Below, piece by piece: positions 8,714 to 18,214 of a DNA stretch of 64,000 nucleotides (positions within the stretch are counted from its first letter, which is position 1; every line of letters begins with the position of its first letter). The notes below the pieces were generated by a model. The model was not told the DNA's origin. It made no database searches and saw nothing but the letters and a program-made list of their open reading frames with translations. The DNA lies in contig NZ_JAIZDA010000001.1 in NCBI RefSeq assembly GCF_020404405.1, positions 62,001 through 126,000 on the forward strand, in the 5' to 3' direction. This DNA comes from Novosphingobium sp. FKTRR1 (GTDB taxonomy: Bacteria > Pseudomonadota > Alphaproteobacteria > Sphingomonadales > Sphingomonadaceae). The translations under genes were made by a program, and so were the position numbers.

Positions 8714-10771
8714 TCACCCGCCGCGCAGCAGTTGCACACCCCAGTCACGCTCGAACAGATACAGCAGCACGCGCGCAGCCGCCCCACGCGGCGAGGCAAG
8801 GCCCCCGTCGCGATCCATCAACAGCCGCGCGTCGTCATGCGCGACCGGCAGCAGGCGCGTGATCTGCTCGAACGTGGCGACGCGGAACGGGGTATCGCCC
8901 GATTGCCGGGTACCCAGCAACTCGCCCCCGCCGCGCAGCCGCAAATCCTCTTCGGCCAAGCGGAACCCGTCCTGCGTTTCGCGCATCAGGGCAAGCCGCT
9001 CGCGCCCGGTTTCGGACAGCGCCTCACCGCGCAGCAACAGGCACGTGCTCTTGTCGCTGCCGCGCCCCACCCGGCCGCGCAACTGGTGCAACTGGGCAAG
9101 GCCGAAGCGCTCGGCCTGCTCGATCACCATCAGCGTGGCGTTGGGCACGTCGACGCCGACCTCGATAACAGTCGTGGCCACCAGCACCAGCGCTTCGCCA
9201 CGGACGAAGCGCTCCATCGCCGCGTCCTTGGCTTCGGGTCGCAACTGTCCGTGGACCAGTTCTACTTTGTCACCAAAGCGCGCAGCCAGCGCCGCATGGC
9301 GCGCCTCGGCTGCGGCGAGATCCTCGGTTTCCTGCTCGCGCACCATCGGGCACACCCAATAGGCCTGCCCCCCCTTCTCGATGTGTCGCCCGATGCCGTC
9401 CACGACATCGGCCATGCGCTCGATGGCGATCACGCGGGTGTCGATCGGCTGCCGTCCGGGGGGCATCTCGTCCAGCCGGGAAACGTCCATCTCTCCGTAT
9501 TGCGCCAGCGTCAGCGTGCGCGGGATGGGCGTTGCGGTCATCGCCAGGCAGTGCGGCGTCCGCTTGGCCTTCTGGGTGAGCATCAGCCGCTGTCCGACGC
9601 CAAAGCGGTGCTGCTCGTCGATCACCACCAAACCGAGATTGCGGTAGGCGACCGTCTCCTGAAAGATCGCATGGGTGCCGACGCAGATGTGGATCGACCC
9701 GTCGAGCAGGCCCATCAGCGTGGCTTCACGCGCGCGGCCCTTGTCGCGCCCGGTCAGGATGGCGATGGACACTCCGGTTCCGGCGAGCATCTTTGAAAGC
9801 GTCGCAAAATGCTGGCGCGCAAGGATTTCGGTCGGCGCAAGCATGGCAGCCTGCGCCCCCGCCTCAACCGCGATGAGCATGGCATGCAGCGCCACGGCGG
9901 TCTTGCCTGCGCCGACATCGCCCTGCAGCAGGCGCAACATCGGCGCGCCTTGCGCCATGTCGCCCGCGATTTCGGCGATCGAACGGGTCTGTGCGCCGGT
10001 CAGCGCAAAAGGCAGGTGCAGCTTGGCGCGCAAGTGGCCATCACCCGCCAGCTGTTGCCCCACGCGATTGCGATTGCCCGCGCGGACAAGCATCAGCGCC
10101 AGCGCATTGGCCAGCAGTTCGTCATAAGCCAGGCGATCGCGTGCGGCTTCGGCGGAGCCGGTGTGGGCGCTACGCATCGCATCGGCCCATTTCGGCCAGC
10201 CCGACCGGTCAAGTTGACCCGGCTCGATCCATTCCGGCAGGTCGGGCAGATGGCCCAGCGCCTGTTGCACCAGCCCATGCAGGCGGTTCTGGGTCAGCCC
10301 TTCGGACAGCGGATAGACCGGCTCGTTCATCTGGCCGAGCAGTTCGGCGCTGTCCTCGACCACATGGTCGGGGTGGACGATTTGCAGACTTTGGCCGAAC
10401 TGGTCGAGCCGCCCTGCCACCCAGCGTTTCGCGCCCACCGGCAGCAGTTTCTTGGCACTGTAAGCCGCGCGCCCGAAATAGGTGATCGCGACGAAGTTGC
10501 CCGCGGCATCGGTCGCCAGCACACGAAACGGCCCTCGCCCCGCCGGTGCGCGATGCTCCTGGACGGTCAGTGCGACGACGATGTTTTCGCCCACGCCCGC
10601 CTCGTCCAGATTCAGGATTGGACGCCGCGCCACGAAGCGTTCGGGCAAATGATAGACCAGATCGCGAATGCGGGTGAGGCCGAGCTTGTCGAGCGGGCGC
10701 GCCAGCCCCGGCCCCACGCCTTTCAGGCTGCCGGTTTCGGCGAACAGGGGATTGAGCAGATCGGGACGCAT
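8714..10771 (-). CDS. recG: ATP-dependent DNA helicase RecG
   Basis: A 685-residue monomeric helicase that reverses stalled forks and branch-migrates Holliday junctions. An N-terminal wedge/OB domain (GVGPGLARPLDKLG, YHLPERF) precedes the SF2 motor with Walker A GDVGAGKT, motif II DEQH, motif III TATPIPRT and motif VI QLRGRVGRG. The length is normal for the family. The start ATG at 10771 is the only sensible one. It is divergent from the host-attachment-like gene and has sdhE-mfd nearby, an arrangement usual in sphingomonads. Confidence 0.97.
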   Translation of the reverse strand: MRPDLLNPLFAETGSLKGVGPGLARPLDKLGLTRIRDLVYHLPERFVARRPILNLDEAGVGENIVVALTVQEHRAPAGRGPFRVLATDAAGNFVAITYFGRAAYSAKKLLPVGAKRWVAGRLDQFGQSLQIVHPDHVVEDSAELLGQMNEPVYPLSEGLTQNRLHGLVQQALGHLPDLPEWIEPGQLDRSGWPKWADAMRSAHTGSAEAARDRLAYDELLANALALMLVRAGNRNRVGQQLAGDGHLRAKLHLPFALTGAQTRSIAEIAGDMAQGAPMLRLLQGDVGAGKTAVALHAMLIAVEAGAQAAMLAPTEILARQHFATLSKMLAGTGVSIAILTGRDKGRAREATLMGLLDGSIHICVGTHAIFQETVAYRNLGLVVIDEQHRFGVGQRLMLTQKAKRTPHCLAMTATPIPRTLTLAQYGEMDVSRLDEMPPGRQPIDTRVIAIERMADVVDGIGRHIEKGGQAYWVCPMVREQETEDLAAAEARHAALAARFGDKVELVHGQLRPEAKDAAMERFVRGEALVLVATTVIEVGVDVPNATLMVIEQAERFGLAQLHQLRGRVGRGSDKSTCLLLRGEALSETGRERLALMRETQDGFRLAEEDLRLRGGGELLGTRQSGDTPFRVATFEQITRLLPVAHDDARLLMDRDGGLASPRGAAARVLLYLFERDWGVQLLRGG

Positions 10772-10937
10772 TCCCGATCCTTAGCGAGCGCATCGGCCCG
10801 GCGCCACCACCGCGTTGCGGTTTGAATCGACCGTTCCGGTCCGATGATTTGTGCGCCACAATTTGATCTGGCGCATGGTCGGGGCGGTGAGGATGGCTCC
10901 ACAACAACACGGTAGAAACGATCCGGAGAATATTCCC

Positions 10938-11348
10938 ATGCTGCTTCCCCACGCCGCTGTCGTTGTCATCGTCGACGGCCATGGCTGGTCGCTGTTGCGC
11001 AATGGCGGCAACGAAACCGAGCCTGAACTGCACGCACTACCCTTGCCCGAACTGGTCGAGCACAATCACGGCTCGGGTGGTCGCCATGGGTCGAGCAGCG
11101 GCGGCACTTCCGCCCATCAGATGCGCGAGGATGCTCACGCCGCGGCCGTGGCCGACTGGCTCAACCGGCAAGTGGCCGGTCACAAGCTGGAACATATCGT
11201 CGTGATCGCCACTCCGCGCACATTGGGCGAGTTGCGCCGTCACTACACACCAGCGGTCGAGCGCGCGCTGGTCGGCGAACTGGCCAAGAACCTGCTCGGT
11301 CGCCAGCCGCACGAAGTGCTGCAAGCCCTGCGCGCGCCGTTGCAATGA
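10938..11348 (+). CDS. Host attachment protein family (PF10116-like)
   Basis: A 136-residue protein starting at ATG 10938, with ccggag upstream. The call rests on HAAVVVIVDGHGWSLLRNGG at the N-terminus, a His/Ser/Gly-rich linker (about residues 35-60), and a C-terminal segment with FLIAAP-like IVVIATPRTLGELRRHY and ELAKNLLGR. These match proteins named for Agrobacterium attachment to host cells. The fold resembles release-factor/nucleotide-binding domains and the real biochemical role is not known. It stands alone between recG (divergent) and sdhE. Confidence 0.75.
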   Translation: MLLPHAAVVVIVDGHGWSLLRNGGNETEPELHALPLPELVEHNHGSGGRHGSSSGGTSAHQMREDAHAAAVADWLNRQVAGHKLEHIVVIATPRTLGELRRHYTPAVERALVGELAKNLLGRQPHEVLQALRAPLQ

Positions 11349-11356
11349 GCGGCAAG

Positions 11357-11398
11357 TCCGGGCGGAGCAGGACGGGAAGGTTCCTGCCCGCCCGGACG
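11357..11398 (+). terminator. Strong hairpin, probable terminator
   Basis: A 15-bp stem with one bulged A (gtccgggcgg-a-gcagg against cctgc-ccgcccggac) starts 8 bases after the stop of the host-attachment-like gene. It lacks a clear T-tract, so termination rather than mRNA protection is only probable. Confidence 0.55.
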
Positions 11399-11435
11399 CT
11401 TGAGTTGCGCGCGCGCTTGGCCTAACCGCAACGGG

Positions 11436-11702
11436 ATGATCGACACCGACCGCCTCAACCGGCTGAAGTTCCGCGCTTGGCACCGTGGCACGCGCGAAGC
11501 TGACTACATGATCGGCTGCTTCTTCGACCGCTTCCACGCCGATTGGACCGAGGCTGAAGTGGTCTGGTTCGAACACCTTATTGACGAGGATGACGTCGAT
11601 ATCATGGCCTGGGCGCTGGGCACGCAACCGGTTCCTCCAGAATATGAAGGGCCGCAGATGGCGCGGATGCGCCTGCTTGATTACGTCGACATTCCGCGCT
11701 GA
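11436..11702 (+). CDS. sdhE: FAD assembly factor SdhE (succinate dehydrogenase assembly factor 2)
   Basis: An 88-residue helical protein that promotes covalent FAD attachment to the succinate dehydrogenase flavoprotein. ATG 11436 gives MIDTDRLNRLKFRAWHRGTREADYMIG, which contains the family signature (RGTRE, matching the FAD-binding RGxxE motif). The rest (FEHLIDEDDVDIMAWALG) also fits. An upstream GC-rich extension is ignored as it runs into the hairpin. It is followed by mfd, a common alphaproteobacterial pairing. Confidence 0.93.
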   Translation: MIDTDRLNRLKFRAWHRGTREADYMIGCFFDRFHADWTEAEVVWFEHLIDEDDVDIMAWALGTQPVPPEYEGPQMARMRLLDYVDIPR

Positions 11703-11843
11703 CGCCTCACCGACCAAGCCCCTTTTCCCCGCCTTGTCGAAGTGCGGTGGCTGGCCTAGTGCATCGGCTGGCGAGCGCCCGGACGGTCAACCGATGGGGT
11801 GTTGTAGCCAGTATCTGCGCCAGATTGTTCGATTGACCCAGCG

Positions 11844-14800
11844 ATGCCCGACCTGAACCGCCTGCTTTCCGCCACCAGTCCGCTGGTCCTGTCCTCCGTC
11901 GCGCGCGGGGCGCAGCCGCTGGTGCTGGCCGATCTGGCGCGCGCCGCCCATGCCGCCAAGGCGAGCGGCCGGGTCGTGTTCGTCGCGCCAGACGATGCAG
12001 CGATGCGCGCGGTCACCGAAAGCGCGGGCTTCTTTGCGCCCGAACTGGAGGTGCTCGAATTTCCTGCGTGGGATTGCCTGCCTTTCGACCGCGCCTCTCC
12101 CGCCTTGTCGGTCAGCGCGCGCCGTCTGGCGACTTTGCAGCGTCTGCAATGGAAGCGCGACGCGCCGCAATTGCTGGTCACCACGATCAACGCGGTGCTC
12201 CAGCGCACACTGACCCCGTTCCGCATCCGCGAATCGACCCGGCTGCTCAAGCCCGGAATCGAGATCGGGCGCGAAAGCCTGATCGGGCTGTTGCAGCGGC
12301 AAGGCTATGCCCGCACCGATACGGTGGTCGATTCGGGCGAATACGCCGTGCGCGGCTCGGTGTTCGACATCTATCCCAGCGGGTTGGACCATGGGCTGCG
12401 GCTCGACTTCTTCGGCGACGAGCTGGAGACGATGCGGCTGTTCGATCCATCGACCCAGCGCAGCGTGCAGCCGGTGGAAACGCACCTGCTGTTGCCCGCC
12501 AGCGAAGCGCTGCTCGACGAGGACAGCATCAAGCGCTTTCGCAGCCGCTATCGCGAACTGTTCGGCGCCAACGCTACCGGCGATCCGCTCTATCAGGCGG
12601 TCAGCGAAGGGCGCCGCCTGGCAGGCATGGAGCACTGGCTACCGCTGTTCGAAGACCGCATGGTCACGCTGTTCGACCATCTGGTGCAAGGCGATCTGGT
12701 CGTTCTGGAAGGTAGCGCGGCCAAGGCGGGCGAAACCCGGCTGGCTGACATTGCCGACTATCACCATGCCCGCATCGAAAGCGCGCAACGCACCCCCGGA
12801 TCGTACCGCCCGCTGAGCGAATCCGCGCTCTACCTGACCAGCGACGAGATGGAACGCGCGCTGACGGGCTGGCCGGTGCATCGCACCTCGATCTTCGCCG
12901 AACCCGAATCCACCCGCGCGCTCGATTTCGGCTTTGCCAGTTCGCGCGATTTCACCGCCGAACGCGCGCAGCAGGCCAATGTCTATGAGGCTGCGGCCAA
13001 GCATCTGGCGGCGCTCGGCACGCGCGGGCTCAAGCCCATCGTCGCGGCCTATACCACCGGGTCGCGCGCGCGGTTGATCTCGCTGCTGGCAGAGGCTGGC
13101 AAAGCGGCGCCGTTGCTGGCGGAAAGCTGGCAGGAAGCGCTGGGTCTTGCTGCCAGGGGCAAGCCGGTTGCAGTCGTCCTGCCGCTGGAACAAGGCTTTG
13201 CCAACACCGAACTGGAACTGCTGACCGAGCAGGACATCCTTGGTGACCGGCTGGTCCGGCGCAAACGCAAGCGCAAGGATGCCGATGCGTTTCTGGCCGA
13301 GCTGTCCGCGCTCAGCCCCGGCGATCTGGTCGTCCACATGGAGCATGGCATCGGCCGCTATGAGGGGCTTGAGGCGATCCGCGTCGGCGAAAGCCCGCAC
13401 GACTGCGTGCAACTGACCTATGCCGGGAACGACAAGCTCTACATCCCGGTCGAAAACCTCGACGTGCTCTCGCGCTATGGCAACGACAGCGATGGCGTTG
13501 CGCTCGACCGGTTGGGCGGCGAGGCGTGGCAGCGGCGCAAGGCCAAGATGCGCGAGCGCATCCTTGAAATCGCCGGGCAACTCATGGCTACCGCCGCGCA
13601 CCGCGCATTGCGGCAGGCTGAGGTGCTGGCGGTCGATCCGACCAGCTATGGCCCGTTCGTCGACCGCTTCCCCTGGCAGGAAACCGACGATCAGGAGCGC
13701 GCCATCGACGATGTGCTGGGCGATCTGGTCGATGGCAAGCCGATGGATCGGCTGGTGTGCGGCGATGTCGGCTTCGGCAAGACCGAAGTGGCGTTGCGCG
13801 CGGCGTTCGTCGCGGCCATGGCCGGGCGGCAGGTAGCGGTGATCGCACCGACCACCTTGCTCGCCCGCCAGCACTACACTGCGTTCAGCGAGCGCTTCAA
13901 CGGTTTCCCCCTCAACGTCGGTCGCCTGTCGCGGCTGGTCCCGGCCAAGGAAGCGACCGAAACGCGCGCCGGCCTTGCCGACGGGACGATGGATATCGTC
14001 ATCGGCACCCACGCGCTGCTGGCCAAGTCGATCGAGTTCAAGCGGCTCGGGCTGGTCATCGTCGACGAGGAACAGCGCTTTGGCGTGAACCACAAGGAAC
14101 GGCTCAAGCAGCTCAAGACCGACGTCCACGTGCTGACGCTGACCGCAACGCCAATCCCGCGCACGCTGCAAATGGCGATGTCGGGCCTGCGCGAACTGTC
14201 CACCATCCAGACCCCGCCGGTCGACCGGCTCGCCGTGCGCACGTACGTGATGCCGTGGGATGATGTGGTCATGCGTGAGGCACTGCTGCGCGAACACCAG
14301 CGCGGCGGACAGAGCTTCATCGTGGTGCCGCGCATCGCCGACATGCCCGAACTTGAGGAATGGCTGCACCTCAACGTGCCCGAAGTGCGCGCCGTTTCCG
14401 CGCACGGCCAGATGAGCCCGACCGAGGTCGAGGACCGCATGGGCGCGTTCTATGAACGCAAGTACGACGTGCTGCTGTCGACCACGATCATCGAGAGCGG
14501 CATCGACATTCCCAGTGCCAACACCATCATCCTGCACCGCGCCGACCGCTTCGGCCTTGCGCAGTTGTATCAGCTGCGCGGCCGCGTCGGGCGGGGCAAG
14601 CTGCGTGCTTACGCCTACCTCACCTACCCCGAGACTCAGGCGCTGTCCGAAGTGGCCGAAAAGCGCTTGAAGGTGCTGAGCGATCTCGATTCACTGGGTG
14701 CCGGGTTCCAGCTGGCCAGCCACGATCTCGATCTGCGTGGCGCGGGCAACCTGTTGGGCGACGAACAATCGGGCCACATCAAGGAAGTCGGCTTCGAACT

Positions 14801-15350
14801 CTACCAGTCGATGCTGGAGGATGCGATTCTGGCAGCCAAGGCGGGTGAGATCGGCCTTGCGCGCGAGCGGGAAACGCTCAGTCCACAAATTACCGTCGAC
14901 GCACCGATCATGATCCCCGAGGACTACGTGCCCGATCTGGCGGTGCGCATGGCGCTGTATCGTCGCATGAACGAAGCCGAAGGTGCCGATGCGGTCGAGG
15001 CGCTGGCCGCCGAAATGATCGATCGTTTCGGACCGCTCCCCTCGCCCACCCAGAACCTGCTACGGCTGATCGAGGTCAAGCGTCAGGCGATTGCCGCGCA
15101 GATTTCCAAGATCGACGTTGGCGTGAAGGGCGCGCTCGTCAGCTTCCACAACGACAGCTTCCCCGATCCGCTTGGGCTGATCAGCTATATCGAGCGATTG
15201 GGCGGCGTGGCCAAGCTGCGGCCCGACAACAAGCTGGTCATCCAGCGCGCCTGGGGCTCGCCCGAAGCGCGGCTGAATGGATTGGTGCAGTTGACCAAGG
15301 GGTTGTCGGCAATCGCCCGCCGTGCCGGGGCTGGCAAGAAGGCGGCCTGA
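11844..15350 (+). CDS. mfd: Transcription-repair coupling factor Mfd
   Basis: A 1168-residue ATP-dependent translocase that removes RNA polymerase stalled at DNA lesions and recruits UvrA. The UvrB-like N-terminus (GRVVFVAPDD, YDVLLSTT further on) is followed by the RNA-polymerase-binding segment (GDLVVHMEHGIGRYEGLE, about 490-510). The RecG-like motor has Walker A GDVGFGKTEVALRAAF, DEEQRFGV, TATPIPRT and QLRGRVGRG, then the C-terminal TRCF domain. The length is typical. The start ATG 11844 follows sdhE by 141 bases. Confidence 0.97.
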   Translation: MPDLNRLLSATSPLVLSSVARGAQPLVLADLARAAHAAKASGRVVFVAPDDAAMRAVTESAGFFAPELEVLEFPAWDCLPFDRASPALSVSARRLATLQRLQWKRDAPQLLVTTINAVLQRTLTPFRIRESTRLLKPGIEIGRESLIGLLQRQGYARTDTVVDSGEYAVRGSVFDIYPSGLDHGLRLDFFGDELETMRLFDPSTQRSVQPVETHLLLPASEALLDEDSIKRFRSRYRELFGANATGDPLYQAVSEGRRLAGMEHWLPLFEDRMVTLFDHLVQGDLVVLEGSAAKAGETRLADIADYHHARIESAQRTPGSYRPLSESALYLTSDEMERALTGWPVHRTSIFAEPESTRALDFGFASSRDFTAERAQQANVYEAAAKHLAALGTRGLKPIVAAYTTGSRARLISLLAEAGKAAPLLAESWQEALGLAARGKPVAVVLPLEQGFANTELELLTEQDILGDRLVRRKRKRKDADAFLAELSALSPGDLVVHMEHGIGRYEGLEAIRVGESPHDCVQLTYAGNDKLYIPVENLDVLSRYGNDSDGVALDRLGGEAWQRRKAKMRERILEIAGQLMATAAHRALRQAEVLAVDPTSYGPFVDRFPWQETDDQERAIDDVLGDLVDGKPMDRLVCGDVGFGKTEVALRAAFVAAMAGRQVAVIAPTTLLARQHYTAFSERFNGFPLNVGRLSRLVPAKEATETRAGLADGTMDIVIGTHALLAKSIEFKRLGLVIVDEEQRFGVNHKERLKQLKTDVHVLTLTATPIPRTLQMAMSGLRELSTIQTPPVDRLAVRTYVMPWDDVVMREALLREHQRGGQSFIVVPRIADMPELEEWLHLNVPEVRAVSAHGQMSPTEVEDRMGAFYERKYDVLLSTTIIESGIDIPSANTIILHRADRFGLAQLYQLRGRVGRGKLRAYAYLTYPETQALSEVAEKRLKVLSDLDSLGAGFQLASHDLDLRGAGNLLGDEQSGHIKEVGFELYQSMLEDAILAAKAGEIGLARERETLSPQITVDAPIMIPEDYVPDLAVRMALYRRMNEAEGADAVEALAAEMIDRFGPLPSPTQNLLRLIEVKRQAIAAQISKIDVGVKGALVSFHNDSFPDPLGLISYIERLGGVAKLRPDNKLVIQRAWGSPEARLNGLVQLTKGLSAIARRAGAGKKAA

Positions 15351-15352
15351 GC

Positions 15353-16657
15353 TTATTGCGGAGCCGCGGCCAACGCTGCAAACGACGCTTCGTCGATTGG
15401 CCCCGCGCGCAGGAAACCCTGAAAGACCTCGCACCCTTCATCGCGCAGGATGTCGAGCTGGGTCACGGTCTCGACCCCTTCGGCCACGACCTTCAGGTCG
15501 AGCGCGCGGGCCATCGCGACCATGGCCCGCAGGATCGCCCGGTCCCGACCGTCACGCGCGATATCCTTGACCAGCGTCTGATCTAGCTTGAGCGTGTGCA
15601 GCGGCAGCGCCTTCAACGCGCGGAAATTGGAAAAGCCGGTGCCGAAATCATCGAGCGCGACGCTGACGCCGATCTGCGCCAGTTCCTCAAGCGCAGATGC
15701 ACACGCATCGAAATCGGTGATCAGGGTCTGCTCGGTAATCTCGATCGTCAGGCATTCAGCCGGAAAGCCGGTGCGATCGAGTGTGGCGCGCAGCGTTGAC
15801 GCAAACTCGCCCAGTGCAAAGTCCTCGGCCGTGACGTTGAGCGACAACCGCAAGGGACTGGGCCAGCTCGCCGCGATCGTCAGCGCACGCAGCGCGATGT
15901 GGCGCGATAGCTGGGCAACCAGATCGCCCCTGTCGGCAACCGCAAACAGCGTCTCTGCACCGATCCGGCCGAACGTGGGGTGTTGCCAGCGGGCGAGCGC
16001 TTCGGCACCGACCAATGCTCCGCTGGCCACATCGAATTGCGGCTGCAGCAGGATGGTGATCTCGTCGCGGTGCAGCGCCCCCAGCAGGTCACCTTCAAGC
16101 CGTGCGGCACTCCGCCCCCGTGCGGGATGGCTGCCATCGGCCCACAGTACGCGCCGTCCGGCGCTGCGCTGCAAGGCCTCGGCCGCCTGATCGAGCCGGT
16201 CGAGCAGCGCGCCGCCCGATTCTCCGGCAAGCCCGCGCAACAGGGCGGTACGGGGGGCGAGCGACAACCGTTCATCATTGACGATCAGCGGCCGCGCGAT
16301 CGTCCGGCCCAGCGCTTCGGCCAGCCACTGCCAGCGTTCGCGGCTCAGCGTCTGCGCCGAAGCGACCAGAAAATCACCGCCAGCGGTGCGCGCCACGATG
16401 GTGGAGTCGCCCAATTCCTCGCGCGCGAAGTCGCTTATCCGCCGCGCCACTTCGACCAGCACCAGATCGCCCCCGGCCTTGCCATAGGCAAGATTGACCG
16501 AAGGCAGCCGCTTGAGGCTGACCAGCATGGCCTGAATGAACCCGCCATCGCTGGCTCGATCCAGCCATCCACGCGCGGTTTCTGCACCAACCAGACCGGT
16601 CAGGACATCGCGCTCGGCGGCAACAGGTTCGACAATCGGGTTCATGGCCGGGCTCAT
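15353..16657 (-). CDS. EAL-domain protein with degenerate GGDEF domain (probable c-di-GMP phosphodiesterase)
   Basis: A 434-residue soluble protein. Residues 15-170 form a GGDEF-like domain whose signature is reduced to AGGDF (residues 92-96), so cyclase activity is unlikely. Residues 185-430 form an EAL domain with the catalytic set visible: EAL at 219-221, LSLNVT, TIEITEQ, DDFGTGFSN at 336-344, and VVAEGVET. It should hydrolyse c-di-GMP, with the remnant domain perhaps sensing GTP. The stop lies two bases from the mfd stop, so the genes converge. No membrane segment or sensor domain precedes the pair. Confidence 0.88.
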   Translation of the reverse strand: MSPAMNPIVEPVAAERDVLTGLVGAETARGWLDRASDGGFIQAMLVSLKRLPSVNLAYGKAGGDLVLVEVARRISDFAREELGDSTIVARTAGGDFLVASAQTLSRERWQWLAEALGRTIARPLIVNDERLSLAPRTALLRGLAGESGGALLDRLDQAAEALQRSAGRRVLWADGSHPARGRSAARLEGDLLGALHRDEITILLQPQFDVASGALVGAEALARWQHPTFGRIGAETLFAVADRGDLVAQLSRHIALRALTIAASWPSPLRLSLNVTAEDFALGEFASTLRATLDRTGFPAECLTIEITEQTLITDFDACASALEELAQIGVSVALDDFGTGFSNFRALKALPLHTLKLDQTLVKDIARDGRDRAILRAMVAMARALDLKVVAEGVETVTQLDILRDEGCEVFQGFLRAGPIDEASFAALAAAPQ

Positions 16658-16794
16658 CGAGCGAGGCCATAGGACAAAGCCGGGGCGAAATCATCAGCGT
16701 AGTTCCTTTTGCCGTTGCACCACATTGGGGCGCTCCATACACCCCGCTGCAAGACATGGGCCGCAATGGCCCCGGGGAAGGAGCTAAGGACCGC

Positions 16795-17574
16795 ATGGTC
16801 GAAACGAAGCGCCTGGCGCTGGTCGCCTCGCCCACCGACAGGGCGCAGGATGCCGAGGTGGCCTTGCGCGCCTCACGCGAATGGGTCGCGGTCGAGGACG
16901 CCGAGGTTGTCGTCGCACTGGGCGGCGACGGCTTCATGCTGCAAGTGCTGCACCAGATGCTCGACACCAACCGCGTCGTGCCGGTGTTCGGCATCAATCT
17001 GGGCACCGTCGGCTTCCTGATGAACAAGCAGAAAAGCAGCCGCAGTCTGGACGAGCGCATTGCCCGCGCCCGCCATATCGCGGTTTCGCCGCTGTGGATG
17101 GAGGCCGAGACCAACAGCGGCGTGCTGCATACCTCGTGGGCGATCAACGAAGTCTCGCTGCTGCGCGAAACCCGCCAGACCGCCAAGCTTGAGGTGACGG
17201 TGAACGGCAAGGTGCGCATTCCCGAACTGTCTTGCGACGGGGTTCTGGTGGCGACCCCTGCCGGATCGACCGCCTACAACCTTTCGGCTAACGGACCGAT
17301 CCTGCCGCTTGGCTCCAATACGCTGGCGCTCACTCCGATCAGCCCGTTCCGGCCACGCCGCTGGCGCGGGGCGATCCTGCCCGACAATGCCGAGATCACC
17401 TTTCGCGCGCGCGAGTCGGTCAAGCGGCCGGTGCTGGTGGTGGCCGACCAAAAGGAACTGCGCGATGTTAAGGTGGTGCGCGTGCGCGCCGGGCGCGAGC
17501 ACCAGCTGACCTTGCTGTTCGATCGCGGGCAAAGTCTGGACGAGCGGATATTCGCCGAGCAGTTCCTCGTCTGA
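16795..17574 (+). CDS. nadK: NAD kinase
   Basis: A 259-residue kinase making NADP from NAD. ATG 16795, with gctaaggacc upstream, gives MVETKRLALVASPTDRAQ. The earlier in-frame ATG 16756 lacks a ribosome site. Family motifs: VVALGGDGFMLQ (GGDG at 43-46), GINLGTVGFLMN, and the NE/D block ELSCDGVLVATPAGSTAYNLSA. The length matches short alphaproteobacterial NadK. It is the gene immediately before tRNA-Asn. Confidence 0.95.
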   Translation: MVETKRLALVASPTDRAQDAEVALRASREWVAVEDAEVVVALGGDGFMLQVLHQMLDTNRVVPVFGINLGTVGFLMNKQKSSRSLDERIARARHIAVSPLWMEAETNSGVLHTSWAINEVSLLRETRQTAKLEVTVNGKVRIPELSCDGVLVATPAGSTAYNLSANGPILPLGSNTLALTPISPFRPRRWRGAILPDNAEITFRARESVKRPVLVVADQKELRDVKVVRVRAGREHQLTLLFDRGQSLDERIFAEQFLV

Positions 17575-17675
17575 CGGCTTGTTCGACGATCGAAAACGGC
17601 CTGTGGAAAACCGGGGCTTGCCAAACGGGAATCGCCTGCTATTAGCGCGCTCCTGCCCCGGGCAACCGGAGCCGG

Positions 17676-17750
17676 TCCCTGATAGCTCAGCGGTAGAGCT
17701 CTCGACTGTTAATCGAGTGGTCGTAGGTTCGAATCCTACTCAGGGAGCCA
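17676..17750 (+). tRNA. tRNA-Asn (GTT)
   Basis: Full cloverleaf: acceptor arms tccctga / tcaggga, anticodon stem ctcga / tcgag around loop ct-GTT-aa (anticodon 17708-17710), T-arm gtagg-ttcgaat-cctac, discriminator G and an encoded CCA. Confidence 0.97.
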
Positions 17751-17764
17751 TTTTCTTCGGAAAC

Positions 17765-17800
17765 AGCCTGCAAATTCAGCCTCTCTGGCATTTGCGGGCT
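17765..17800 (+). terminator. Terminator of tRNA-Asn
   Basis: An 11-bp stem with one G-T pair (agcctgcaaat / atttgcgggct) and a 14-nt loop begins 15 bases after the tRNA and is followed by tgtttccccctt. Confidence 0.75.
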
Positions 17801-18214
17801 TGTTTCCCCCTTCTCCTTCATCGTTGGTCCGCATCGGATTTTGCAGCACCCTATGGCTTGGTAGTCTGGGGTTTGGCGGTCTGGTATGTTGGTTTTGCTC
17901 TGGGCGCCCGGATTTGCGGTGTTCCCAAAGCGCTCCGCTGTGTCTGAGGTTCTGTAACCAGCATTTAAAAGAACTTCCGCCGATCCTTGCGGGTTTGTGA
18001 CCAGTAAACCGATTGGCTGAAAAAATATTCATCAACTGTGATTTGGCTTACATTAGACAAAGCAAGCAAGGCGCAATACGCAACGCATCAACAATCAAGA
18101 TCACGTGGTCGGCGAAATGGGATATCTGGCGAACCGAATTGGTTCTGTCACCGCATTTGCTTTTCCATGTGGTAGCCCCTGACGCCGTCCCCTTTGAATA
18201 TCGGAGGGCACAGC
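17801..18214 (+). promoter_or_regulatory. Long AT-richer leader/promoter region of the super-repeat protein gene
   Basis: These 414 bases hold no credible gene. The stretch is less GC-rich than its surroundings, especially 17940-18080 (tttaaaagaact, gaaaaaatattcatcaa). It must contain the promoter of the following gene, whose ribosome site ggagg is at about 18203. An open frame across 18013-18339 only reads into the repeat gene in another phase. No tRNA 3'-end duplication (att site) was seen. Confidence 0.4.

Noticed and set aside
12639..14537. 632-codon open frame antisense to mfd
   Set aside because: Exact complement-phase shadow of a conserved gene, with no recognisable domain and no ribosome site.
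17676..18214. tRNA-Asn beside the repeat gene as an integration site of a genomic island
   Set aside because: No duplicated tRNA 3' end, integrase or other mobility gene was seen, and the next genes (secA and others) are core.
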